64,000 nt of DNA from Algoriphagus boseongensis (GTDB lineage: Bacteria > Bacteroidota > Bacteroidia > Cytophagales > Cyclobacteriaceae). Position numbers and translations under genes: made by a program. The DNA lies in contig NZ_SNYF01000007.1 of NCBI RefSeq assembly GCF_004362805.1, forward strand, positions 372,001 through 436,000, read 5' to 3'. This document shows, piece after piece, positions 27,569 to 35,893 of the stretch; within the stretch, counting starts at the first letter, position 1, and each line of letters begins with the position of its first letter. The notes beneath the pieces were generated by a model that made no database searches, was not told the DNA's origin, and saw nothing but the letters and a program-made list of their open reading frames with translations.

Positions 27569-30500
27569 ATGAATATCACATCAATTGCTATCAACCGACC
27601 CTCGCTGATCATCGTTTTGTTCAGCTTATTTATCCTGCTCGGCTACATCGGTTACACCAATTTGTCCTATGAATTGATGCCGGATTTCAATCAGCCTGTA
27701 CTCGTGATCAAAACGGTCTATCCGGGTGCGGCACCTGAAGAGGTGGAAAGTTCGGTTTCTGAAAAAATAGAAGATGCACTTTCCAATCTGGAGGGAGTGG
27801 ACTATTTGATCACCAAATCCCTTCCGAATGCTTCGGTGGTGATCGCCAACATGAAATACGGGGTGGATCTGGATCAATCCATGCTGGATGCGCAACGCTA
27901 CATTGATAATGTCCGAAAGGATCTTCCTGATGAGGTTTTGTCTCCGGTGATGAGTAAAGTTTCTCCCAATGATCTGCCGATTATGTCCATCACGGGCACG
28001 AGCAAGATGGGAAGTACGGAATTTTACCAGCGGATGAAAGATGAGTTTTTGCCTCAAATCCAACAACTCAAAGGAGTAGCGGAAATCACCATTCTGGGAG
28101 GTGAGCAACGGGAGGTGCAGGTGAAAGTAGATCAGGAAAAACTCCGCCAATACAAGATTTCTCTGCAACAGGTTGTGGATGCTATCAACCGTTCGGGATT
28201 GGATATTCCGGCCGGTGTAGTGCAGACTGACAAGGAGCAAAGTGCGGTAAGACTTACCGGAAAGTTCAAAACGCTTGAAGATATCCAAAATGTGCAGGTC
28301 GCGATGCCCATTCCGGGTTCGCCGATTTATGTGAGAGATTTGGCTGTTGTGAAAGATGGCATCCGAGAGATCACTTCCATTAGCCGGTACAACGGGCAGG
28401 AAGGAATAGGAATGATGCTCAAAAAGCAGGGAGATGCCAATGCCGTGGATGTTTCTAAGGCAGTTCGGGAGCGATTGGCTTTGATCGAATCACAAAATGC
28501 TGACGCTGGGGTGAAGTTTATTATCGCGGATGACAGTACTGACAATACCATTGCAGCGGTGGATTCGGTGATTTTTGACTTGATTTTGGCTGTGATTCTG
28601 GTTTCGCTCGTGATGCTTCTCTTTTTGCGAAGCTTCAGAAATTCGCTCATCGTAATCGTAGCAATTCCGACGTCTTTGGTGACAGCTTTTGCTGTGATGT
28701 GGATTTTGGGCTATACGCTCAATCTGATGACTTTGCTTGCCATGTCGCTGATTGTCGGAATCTTGGTGGATGATGCCACGGTAGTTTTGGAAAATATCCA
28801 GCGACATCTCGATATGGGTAAGGATAAGCGGGTGGCTTCGATGGAAGGAAGGATGGAAATCGGATTCTCCGCACTATCGATCACCTTGGTAGACGTGGTG
28901 GTTTTCCTTCCAATCCTCTTTTTACAGGTGTTTGTAGCGGATATGCTCAAGCAATTTTCTGTGGTGGTCATCACTTCCACCTTGACCAGTTTGCTGGTTG
29001 GATTTACGCTGACTCCGTGGATGGCTTCCCGAATTGGAAAATCTGAGGACCTACAGCCTACTAATTTCTTCAACCGTTTTTTGATTGGGTTTGGGCATCA
29101 ATTGGATCGGTTTGTGGCTTGGTACGGCCGTCAGTTAGACTGGGTACTGGAGCACAAACTGGCATTTGCAGGGATCGTTCTGGGGCTTTTTGCAATGACC
29201 GGAATCATCATGAAGCAAGGAATCATCGGAAAGGAATTGATCGCAACCGGAGATCAGGGCAAGTTCAGATTGTATCTGGAGTTTGATAAATCCACCTCTA
29301 TTAAGGAAAACAACCTCAAAACCTTGGAAGTCGAAAACTTCCTGCTCCAGCAGCCTGAGGTTGCTACTATCTTCAGTAATGTTGGTGGGCCAACCACAGG
29401 AATAGGAAGCTTGGGAGTGGGGGCGGCCTTCAAATCAGAGTTGACGATTCAACTTAAGGACAAGAAAGAAAGAGGAGATATCCCGACTGAAACCTATATG
29501 GAAAATATGCGGGAGGAGCTAAAGAGGAAGTTTCCCGGTGCCAGTTATTCCATAATTGCTTTGGGATTGATCCCTAGATCTGCTCCAATTGAGATGACCG
29601 TCAGCGGTCCGAGTACAGAAGCAGTAATGACTGTGGCGAACAACCTCAAAACCGTGGTAGAAAATATCCCCGGGGCAGATTATGTGAAGCTTTCTGTGGA
29701 AGAGGGAGGCTCTGAATTTCAAATCATCCCAGATCAGGATCGATTACAGCGGCTGGGATTGAATAATGCTTTTGTCGGATTGAATGTGCGAACTGCACTT
29801 ACCGGAAACGATGATGCTACGCTGACTGAGGCAGGAACAGAATATCCGGTGCGGATCCAGTTGGATAATTTCAACCGTCAAAACTTCGAAGATGTAAAGC
29901 GTTTGACTTTGGTGAATCCGGCTGGAATACCCATTGAGCTTTCCCAAGTAGCAGCTATTGTGCAGGACAAGTCACCCTCACTTTTGGAGCGGATGGACAG
30001 ACAGCCTGCAGTGACACTGACAGCAAATGCACTGGGAAGACCATCCGGAACAGTGGCCGATGATGTGGTCGCATATCTTAAAGAAAATCCACTACCAGCC
30101 GGGGTCAATATGGTTTGGGGAAGTGATATCAAAAGGCAAAATGACAGTTTTGGGGCTTTGGGATCAGTTTTATTGATTTCCTTCCTCCTCATTTACTTGA
30201 TCATGGTGGCCCTTTACGATAGCTTTATCTATCCGTTTGTGGTGCTTTTCTCCATTCCCGTTGCTGTGATTGGAGCCTTTTTAGCACTTAATCTTTCAAT
30301 GAATAATCTCAGTTTGTTTGCTCTTCTAGGCTTGATTATGCTGATGGGCTTGGTAGCCAAAAATGCAATTCTGATCGTGGACTTCACGAACCAACTCCGT
30401 GAAACAGGTATGGAAGTGAAGGAAGCACTCAAGAAAGCTGGTCAGGGAAGAATGAGACCGATTTTGATGACGACACTATCCATGGTGATCGGAATGCTGC

Positions 30501-30679
30501 CGATAGCCCTGGCGACTGGCACGGCGAGTGAGTGGAAAAATGGATTGGCTTGGGTAATTATAGGAGGCTTAATGTCTTCCTTGATTCTGACAGTCTATCT
30601 AGTTCCGGTTGTTTATTTAGCCGTGGAAAATTTGAGATTGAAGTTGACCCGAAAAAAAGAATCAGCCAAAGTATTTTGA
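27569..30679 (+). CDS. RND multidrug efflux permease (AcrB/MexB-like, HAE-1 type)
   Basis: 1036 residues, the usual length for the family, with 12 membrane helices and two large periplasmic loops. The N-terminus INRPSLIIVLFSLFILLGYI precedes helix 1; the first porter loop has YPGAAPEEVESSVSEKIEDA. Helix 4 carries the proton-relay acidic pair in LIVGILVDDATVVLENIQRH. The second half has LMGLVAKNAILIVDFTNQLR and RMRPILMTTLSMVIGMLPIA, both family signatures. Drug export is the most likely role; the substrate is unknown. Last gene of the tetR-led operon, followed by a terminator. Confidence 0.95.
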   Translation: MNITSIAINRPSLIIVLFSLFILLGYIGYTNLSYELMPDFNQPVLVIKTVYPGAAPEEVESSVSEKIEDALSNLEGVDYLITKSLPNASVVIANMKYGVDLDQSMLDAQRYIDNVRKDLPDEVLSPVMSKVSPNDLPIMSITGTSKMGSTEFYQRMKDEFLPQIQQLKGVAEITILGGEQREVQVKVDQEKLRQYKISLQQVVDAINRSGLDIPAGVVQTDKEQSAVRLTGKFKTLEDIQNVQVAMPIPGSPIYVRDLAVVKDGIREITSISRYNGQEGIGMMLKKQGDANAVDVSKAVRERLALIESQNADAGVKFIIADDSTDNTIAAVDSVIFDLILAVILVSLVMLLFLRSFRNSLIVIVAIPTSLVTAFAVMWILGYTLNLMTLLAMSLIVGILVDDATVVLENIQRHLDMGKDKRVASMEGRMEIGFSALSITLVDVVVFLPILFLQVFVADMLKQFSVVVITSTLTSLLVGFTLTPWMASRIGKSEDLQPTNFFNRFLIGFGHQLDRFVAWYGRQLDWVLEHKLAFAGIVLGLFAMTGIIMKQGIIGKELIATGDQGKFRLYLEFDKSTSIKENNLKTLEVENFLLQQPEVATIFSNVGGPTTGIGSLGVGAAFKSELTIQLKDKKERGDIPTETYMENMREELKRKFPGASYSIIALGLIPRSAPIEMTVSGPSTEAVMTVANNLKTVVENIPGADYVKLSVEEGGSEFQIIPDQDRLQRLGLNNAFVGLNVRTALTGNDDATLTEAGTEYPVRIQLDNFNRQNFEDVKRLTLVNPAGIPIELSQVAAIVQDKSPSLLERMDRQPAVTLTANALGRPSGTVADDVVAYLKENPLPAGVNMVWGSDIKRQNDSFGALGSVLLISFLLIYLIMVALYDSFIYPFVVLFSIPVAVIGAFLALNLSMNNLSLFALLGLIMLMGLVAKNAILIVDFTNQLRETGMEVKEALKKAGQGRMRPILMTTLSMVIGMLPIALATGTASEWKNGLAWVIIGGLMSSLILTVYLVPVVYLAVENLRLKLTRKKESAKVF

Positions 30680-30737
30680 TTCTGATTGAGATCTCAGCTT
30701 TCAGTCTGAGAAAAAGTTACTGATTAGGATTAGTCAA

Positions 30738-30777
30738 AGCCTCCATTTTCATTAGAAAGTGGGGGCTGATTTTTTTT
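30738..30777 (+). terminator. Terminator after the RND operon
   Basis: AGCCTCCA (30738-30745), 14-nt loop, TGGGGGCT (30760-30767; one G-T pair), then GATTTTTTTT. Confidence 0.75.
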
Positions 30778-30798
30778 ATCACTATAAAAAAATATTAC

Positions 30799-30836
30799 AG
30801 GATATTTTTATCCTTTAATATATTCTTTTACATTTG
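30799..30836 (+). promoter_or_regulatory. Promoter and perfect Rrf2-type dyad before rrf2
   Basis: AGGATA-TTTT-TATCCT at 30799-30814 is a perfect 6-bp inverted repeat, followed by a perfect -7 element TACATTTG at 30829-30836. The dyad covers the likely -33 position, an arrangement expected for autorepression. The rrf2 ATG is 22 bp after the -7 element. Confidence 0.65.
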
Positions 30837-30857
30837 ATCATCAATTCAACTTAAGTG

Positions 30858-31289
30858 ATGTTTTCCAAAGCCTGTAAATATGCCATCAATGCGATGATCT
30901 ACATTTCCACCCTGCCGGGGGGAAATGATCGGGTTAGCTTGAAAGACATTTCAAAGGCGATCAATTCTCCTGAAGCGTTCACTGCAAAGATTTTACAGGT
31001 ACTAGTCCGAGAAAATTTACTTTCCTCTATAAAAGGCCCAAATGGCGGTTTTGAGATTCATGAGGATGGAAGAAAGACGCAGCTCTATCGAATCGTGCAA
31101 GTGATTGACGGGGATCAGATCTTCATCGGTTGTGCGTTGGGCCTTGAAAAATGCTCAGAAGATCATCCCTGTGCTGTTCACAATAAATTCAAAGCAATCC
31201 GTGAACATCTCGCCGGAATGATGCTGACTACTTCGCTGGAGGATATGGCCAAAGGGATAAAAAATGGAACCAACTTCTTAAAGATTTAA
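30858..31289 (+). CDS. Rrf2-family regulator, likely NO/Fe-S sensor of the nos region (paralog 2)
   Basis: 143 residues from the ATG at 30858 (a GTG lies one codon earlier). A winged HTH (SKACKYAINAMIYISTLP, AKILQVLVRENLLSSIKGPN) and three cysteines at C92, C99 and C105 (IGCALGLEKC, then SEDHPC), the same positions as in the paralog at 16.2 kb. Fe-S Rrf2 regulators of this type (NsrR and relatives) lose DNA binding when NO attacks the cluster. It lies 41 bp before the RIC gene, which has the same operator, and its own promoter carries a perfect copy. A repressor of the downstream RIC-nos operon is the simplest reading; sensing of NO is inference. Confidence 0.9.
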   Translation: MFSKACKYAINAMIYISTLPGGNDRVSLKDISKAINSPEAFTAKILQVLVRENLLSSIKGPNGGFEIHEDGRKTQLYRIVQVIDGDQIFIGCALGLEKCSEDHPCAVHNKFKAIREHLAGMMLTTSLEDMAKGIKNGTNFLKI

Positions 31290-31307
31290 AAAAAATTCAA
31301 TTTATAA

Positions 31308-31323
31308 AGGATAAAAATATCTT
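31308..31323 (+). promoter_or_regulatory. Rrf2-type dyad directly before the RIC gene
   Basis: AGGATA-AAAA-TATCTT, five of six arm positions symmetric, only 7 bp before the RIC ATG at 31331. The site would block transcription entering from a promoter upstream, and also ribosome loading if bound on DNA near initiation. It matches the sites at 23805 and 30799. Confidence 0.6.
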
Positions 31324-31330
31324 AAATATC

Positions 31331-32050
31331 ATGAACGAGATCGCAGAAAAGAAAGTAGGAAGCATTGTGGCGGGGAATTTCCGCACTGCTAAAATCTTCA
31401 CCGATTATGGAATTGATTTCTGCTGCAAGGGCGGAATCAAACTCAGTGAGGCCTGTGAGAAGAAAGGCGTGAATCTCGATGAAATCACATCCGAACTCGA
31501 GCAAGTGGTAAAGCAACCGGATGAAACGCATTATCAGGACTTTGGCATGACTGATTTAGTAGATCATATTGTCAATGTTCATCACAAATACGTGGAGACC
31601 ACCATTCCAGCTCTGAAATTTTATCTCGATAAAATCGCAAAAGTCCATGGCGATAATCATCCTGAGCTTTTAGAGATCCGGGATGAGTTTTTCAAGACTT
31701 CTGATGCACTGACCTCCCATATGAAAAAGGAGGAGTTTATTCTTTTTCCTTACGTCAAAGCCATGGAGTCAGCGAGGAAAAACCATTTCCCACTTTCTCC
31801 TGCGCACTTTGGAAGTATCGAAAATCCAATCGCAATGATGGAAGAGGAGCATGATACCGAGGGTGAGCGCTTCAGAAATATATCCGCACTGAGCAATAAT
31901 TACACGCCTCCTGCTGATGCTTGTCAGACTTATAAGGTCGCTTTTGCGATGCTTCAGGAATTTGAGAATGACTTACACACTCATATACACCTGGAAAACA
32001 ACATCCTTTTTCCTGAGGCCAAAGAAGTTTTTAGCAGCCTGAATGCCTGA
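31331..32050 (+). CDS. ric: RIC-family di-iron protein, repair of iron centres (YtfE/ScdA)
   Basis: 239 residues. Residues 1-60 form the ScdA_N domain with the paired cysteines YGIDFCCKGGIKLSEACEKK. Residues about 75-235 are a hemerythrin-like four-helix bundle with metal-binding His/Glu: VDHIVNVHHKYVET, SHMKKEEFILFPYV, MMEEEHDTEG and HTHIHLENNILFPEA. These proteins release iron to repair Fe-S clusters after NO or oxidative damage, and are cytosolic. It leads the operon with nosZ, which makes biological sense for an organism that meets NO before reducing N2O. The next gene starts 3 bp after its stop. Confidence 0.95.
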   Translation: MNEIAEKKVGSIVAGNFRTAKIFTDYGIDFCCKGGIKLSEACEKKGVNLDEITSELEQVVKQPDETHYQDFGMTDLVDHIVNVHHKYVETTIPALKFYLDKIAKVHGDNHPELLEIRDEFFKTSDALTSHMKKEEFILFPYVKAMESARKNHFPLSPAHFGSIENPIAMMEEEHDTEGERFRNISALSNNYTPPADACQTYKVAFAMLQEFENDLHTHIHLENNILFPEAKEVFSSLNA

Positions 32051-32053
32051 TCC

Positions 32054-33856
32054 ATGATCACTCAAAATCCAATATTGTCCACATTCTCTTTTTCCTCCGT
32101 GGTTCAATTCCGCCAGAATTGGATAAGATGGGCGTTTGGATTTTTCTTTCTGGCTGTTTGTCTGGGATTGGTAATGAGGTCATTTCACGTGGTTGAGATT
32201 CCTTACTTCGAATACCGAAATATCCTTCACACGCATTCCCATCTCGCTTTGCTGGGTTGGGGACATTTGATGCTTTTAGGAGGGATAGTCTTTGGCTTGG
32301 TGAAGGAAAAAGACCAAGTCAAAGATTATAAGTGGCTTTTCTTGGGAACGATTCTATCGCTATTGGGAATGCTGTTTTCTTTCCCTTTCCAGGGATATGG
32401 AGTGATCAGCATCAGTTTTTCCACGCTTCATGTGTTGCTTTCCTATGGTTTTGCATACAAGCTTCTAAAGGTAATCAGGTCCATAGAAAAGACCCCTGCC
32501 ACTCGTCTGATTCGTCTTGCGATTTGGTTTATGGTGATTTCCACATTTGGACTTTGGTCACTAGGGCCAATATCTGCGACGCTCGGCAGGATGCACGAGC
32601 TCTACTTCATGACGATTCAGTGGTTTCTTCACTTCCAGCTGAATGGTTGGTTTGTGTTGGGAGTACTCGGATTGATCCTTCTCTTCTTCGAGGAAAAAGG
32701 ATTTAAAATCACTTGGACGGCCTATCAAGAATGGATCCTTTCGATCTCTGTGATCCTGACATTCATGCTTGCTGTGACTTGGGCCGAACCGAGACCAATC
32801 TTCTTTCAAATCAATGGATTAGCTGTGATTATTCAGCTGATCGCCTATTCCTGGATTTTGAAGTCAGTTTTCATATTGCTCAATTCAAATCAACTCAAGG
32901 GCTTTGCCCAACTGCTTTTGATTTTGGCTTTGGCAAGTCTGGTTGCGAAAGCGATTCTTCAGGGACTTCTGGTTTTTCCATCCATAGCGGTGATTTCCTA
33001 TTCGATCCGCATGTATGTGATCGGATTTCTTCACCTGGTTTTATTGGGAGCGATGACCATGGGAGTTTCGGCAGTGGCGATCGCCCGAGGCTGGATCAGT
33101 GAACAGCCGATAAGCCGACTTGGGTGGATTCTAATGATTTCAGGCTTTGTGATCACCGAGTTTTTACTCTTTCTGCAGGGTACATTGATTTGGCTGAAGA
33201 TGGGCTTTTTGCCCGAATACAACTTTTGGCTTTTCCTCGCTTCCTGCCTCTTTCCGCTCAGTCTTGCCTTCCTTTTTGCAGGCTTAAGATCAAATGAATT
33301 TTCCAACCAATCTATATCAAATTCTAAAACCCGATTACAAAAACGAATCAATCCTGAGACTATGAGAAAAACTATGATTTGGTCAATGGGTGTCCTGGGG
33401 ATACTCCTGACTTCATGTGGGGGAGGAAGTGGCGAAAGCTCGAACTCCACTGCTACTGAAATCGCTCCAAAAGAAGAAGTAAAGGCCGATCCCAAAGGAA
33501 TCGGAGAATTCAAAACAGTCGAAATCGGTGAAGGAATCGACGAAACATTGGCTGCCTCCGGCAAAGCCATTGTGGACATGAAATGTACTGCTTGCCACCA
33601 GTTGAATGACAAGAGGCTGGTAGGTCCGGGATTTCAAGGTGTCACCAATAGGAGAAGACCTGAATGGATCATGAACATGATCACCAACGTAGATGTGATG
33701 CTTGATCAAGATCCTGCAGCGCAAAAGCTTCTGGAGGAATGTCTCACTCGCATGCCTAATCAGAATATTACTCTAGATGATGCGAGAGGTATTCTGGAAT
33801 TTATGAGAAAAAATGATGAAGAAAAGGCAGGTCAGCGCGATGCTGCCACCAAATAA
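32054..33856 (+). CDS. Polytopic membrane protein fused to a lipoprotein-type cytochrome c
   Basis: 600 residues in one uninterrupted frame. Residues about 25-415 are a membrane domain of roughly a dozen helices with a histidine motif NILHTHSHLALLGWGHLMLL and FMTIQWFLHFQLNGW, reminiscent of haem-binding membrane proteins of nor/nos clusters, but I cannot name the family. Then a short linker and MRKTMIWSMGVLGILLTSC (starting at 33362), which itself looks like a complete lipoprotein signal peptide. The C-terminus is a class I cytochrome c with MKCTACHQLND (CxxCH) and a distal Met in LTRMPNQN. It could be a true fusion or two proteins with an internal start. Most likely it passes electrons to NosZ. 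Confidence 0.75.
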   Translation: MITQNPILSTFSFSSVVQFRQNWIRWAFGFFFLAVCLGLVMRSFHVVEIPYFEYRNILHTHSHLALLGWGHLMLLGGIVFGLVKEKDQVKDYKWLFLGTILSLLGMLFSFPFQGYGVISISFSTLHVLLSYGFAYKLLKVIRSIEKTPATRLIRLAIWFMVISTFGLWSLGPISATLGRMHELYFMTIQWFLHFQLNGWFVLGVLGLILLFFEEKGFKITWTAYQEWILSISVILTFMLAVTWAEPRPIFFQINGLAVIIQLIAYSWILKSVFILLNSNQLKGFAQLLLILALASLVAKAILQGLLVFPSIAVISYSIRMYVIGFLHLVLLGAMTMGVSAVAIARGWISEQPISRLGWILMISGFVITEFLLFLQGTLIWLKMGFLPEYNFWLFLASCLFPLSLAFLFAGLRSNEFSNQSISNSKTRLQKRINPETMRKTMIWSMGVLGILLTSCGGGSGESSNSTATEIAPKEEVKADPKGIGEFKTVEIGEGIDETLAASGKAIVDMKCTACHQLNDKRLVGPGFQGVTNRRRPEWIMNMITNVDVMLDQDPAAQKLLEECLTRMPNQNITLDDARGILEFMRKNDEEKAGQRDAATK

Positions 33857-33879
33857 CCCAGTTTAAACCCCCAAATCTA

Positions 33880-35838
33880 ATGAAAACAAACAATTGGCTA
33901 CTTGCTGCTGGGCTTTTTGCCGCAGCAATAGCACCTGGATGTAAACCCAAAGGCGCCCAAACCGCCATCACTGGGGATGCCGCATCCAAAGTCTATGTGG
34001 CTCCGGGCCAGCATGATGAGTTTTACAACATCGTCTCAGGCGGATTCAACGGACAAATGTCCGTGGTCGGTCTGCCTTCCGGGCGAGTTTTAAAAATCCT
34101 CCCAGTCTTCTCGGTAAACCCAGAAAATGGGTATGGATTTTCTGAAGAATCTAAACCTATGCTCAATACCTCAAACGGTTTTGTGCCTTGGGACGATTTG
34201 CACCATATCGCAATTTCCACTACCAATGCAGAGCATGATGCTAGATGGGCCTTTGGCAATGCGAACAATACTCCAAGAATTGCCAGGGTAGATTTGAATA
34301 CCTTCAAAACAGTAGAAATCATCGAAATTCCGAATTCGGCAGGAAACCACTCGTCTCCCTTTATTACTCAAAATACAGAGTACGTGGTAGCAGGTACCCG
34401 ATTTTCGGTGCCTGTGGGCGAGAATAGAGATGTGCCTATCGATACCTACAAGGATAACTTCAAAGGCCATATTTCTTTCATCGGCGTCAATCCAGAATCT
34501 GGAGAAATGGACATATCATTCCAAATCGAAGCTCCGCCATTTAACTTTGACTTAGCCAGAGCTGGGAAAAATAAGTCTCATGGATGGTTCTTCTTTTCTA
34601 CCTACAATACTGAGATGGCTCATACTCTTTTGGAAGTGAATGCTTCCCAAAAGGATAAGGACTACATCATGGCTATTAACTGGAAGAAGGCAGAGGAATA
34701 TGTCAAAGCCGGAAAAGGCACCAAAAAGAAAGTGCGCTATGCCCATAACAAATGGAATGAAGAAACCCACTCTGCCACCTCTACGATCAAGGAAGAAGTG
34801 CTCGTACTGGATCCCAAAGAGCTCAAGGATATGGTCTACTTTATTCCTTGTCCCAAATCTCCTCACGGTACAGATACAGATCCTACCGGAGAATACATTG
34901 TAGGAAGTGGAAAGCTCGCGGCAATAATTCCGGTGTTCTCCTTTACCAAAATGCTCAAAGCCATTGAAAACAAGGATTTTGAAGGAGAATTAAGCGGCAT
35001 GCCCGTTTTGAAATATGAATCTGTACTCCATGGAGAAGTAGAGAAGCCAGGATTGGGACCTCTGCACACTGAATTTGACGGTAAAGGGTTCGCCTATACT
35101 TCCATGTTTGTTTCTTCAGAGGTGGTAAAATGGAATATCGAAACGCTGGAAGTGGTGGATCGTGTTCCGACCTATTATTCTGTTGGGCACTTGAGTATCC
35201 CTGGCGGTCCTACAGGCAAGCCTCATGGGAAATACATGATTGCTTACAATAAGATCACCAAAGATCGGTATTTGCCTACCGGCCCTGAGCTGACCCAGTC
35301 TGCACAGCTTTACGACATCTCAGGAGACAAAATGCAGCTGCTCCTGGACTTCCCAACTATTGGTGAGCCGCACTATGCAGAAGCCTTCCCTGCCAGTCTG
35401 ATCAAAGATCGTCAGGTGAAATTCTATCCTTTGGAGAAAAATGCCAGCCCCTATGTCTTGAAAGGAATCAAAGATGCCCGTGTGGAGCGCAAAGGAAACC
35501 AAGTCCATGTTTACATGACTTCCATTCGATCCAATTTCAGACCGGACAATATTGAAGGAGTATTTGTAGGAGATGAGGTGTATTTCCACGTGACCAATCT
35601 GGAGCAAGACTGGGATGTGCCGCATGGCTTTGCTGTCAAGGGTGCCAATACCGCAGAACTGCTCATCATGCCAGGTGAGACCTCAACCCTGAAGTGGGTT
35701 CCTGAGAAAGAAGGAGTTTATCCATTCTATTGTACAGACTTCTGCTCTGCATTGCACCAAGAAATGCAAGGCTACATGCGGGTATCTGCTCGTGGATCCA
35801 ATGTACCTCTGAAGTACTCTACTGGAGAATCCGATTAA
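33880..35838 (+). CDS. nosZ: Nitrous oxide reductase, clade II (Sec/lipoprotein type)
   Basis: 652 residues, the copper enzyme that reduces N2O to N2 in the periplasm. The signal has no twin-arginine motif but a lipobox-like AIAPG-C at about residue 21, as in clade II (atypical) NosZ. The seven-bladed propeller holds the CuZ histidines: WDDLHHIAIS, NAEHDAR, KSPHGTD, GPLHTEFD, GKPHGKY and GEPHYAEAF. The C-terminal cupredoxin has CTDFCSALHQEM (C618, C622, H626, M629) and VPHGFA (about H582) as CuA ligands. All copper ligands expected by family knowledge are present, so the enzyme should be functional. It is followed by a strong hairpin. Confidence 0.97.
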   Translation: MKTNNWLLAAGLFAAAIAPGCKPKGAQTAITGDAASKVYVAPGQHDEFYNIVSGGFNGQMSVVGLPSGRVLKILPVFSVNPENGYGFSEESKPMLNTSNGFVPWDDLHHIAISTTNAEHDARWAFGNANNTPRIARVDLNTFKTVEIIEIPNSAGNHSSPFITQNTEYVVAGTRFSVPVGENRDVPIDTYKDNFKGHISFIGVNPESGEMDISFQIEAPPFNFDLARAGKNKSHGWFFFSTYNTEMAHTLLEVNASQKDKDYIMAINWKKAEEYVKAGKGTKKKVRYAHNKWNEETHSATSTIKEEVLVLDPKELKDMVYFIPCPKSPHGTDTDPTGEYIVGSGKLAAIIPVFSFTKMLKAIENKDFEGELSGMPVLKYESVLHGEVEKPGLGPLHTEFDGKGFAYTSMFVSSEVVKWNIETLEVVDRVPTYYSVGHLSIPGGPTGKPHGKYMIAYNKITKDRYLPTGPELTQSAQLYDISGDKMQLLLDFPTIGEPHYAEAFPASLIKDRQVKFYPLEKNASPYVLKGIKDARVERKGNQVHVYMTSIRSNFRPDNIEGVFVGDEVYFHVTNLEQDWDVPHGFAVKGANTAELLIMPGETSTLKWVPEKEGVYPFYCTDFCSALHQEMQGYMRVSARGSNVPLKYSTGESD

Positions 35839-35846
35839 TGCCCATC

Positions 35847-35876
35847 ACCGTCGGTCTTGAAGCCAAGGCCGGCGGT
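35847..35876 (+). promoter_or_regulatory. Strong intercistronic hairpin after nosZ
   Basis: ACCGTCGGTCTT (35847-35858), loop GAAGCC, AAGGCCGGCGGT (35865-35876): all 12 positions pair in RNA (two G-U). No T-tract follows, so it is more likely an mRNA 3'-stabilising or processing element than a terminator. It lies in the 55-bp gap before the next nos gene. Confidence 0.65.
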
Positions 35877-35893
35877 ACTTATCCCTATTTGCT

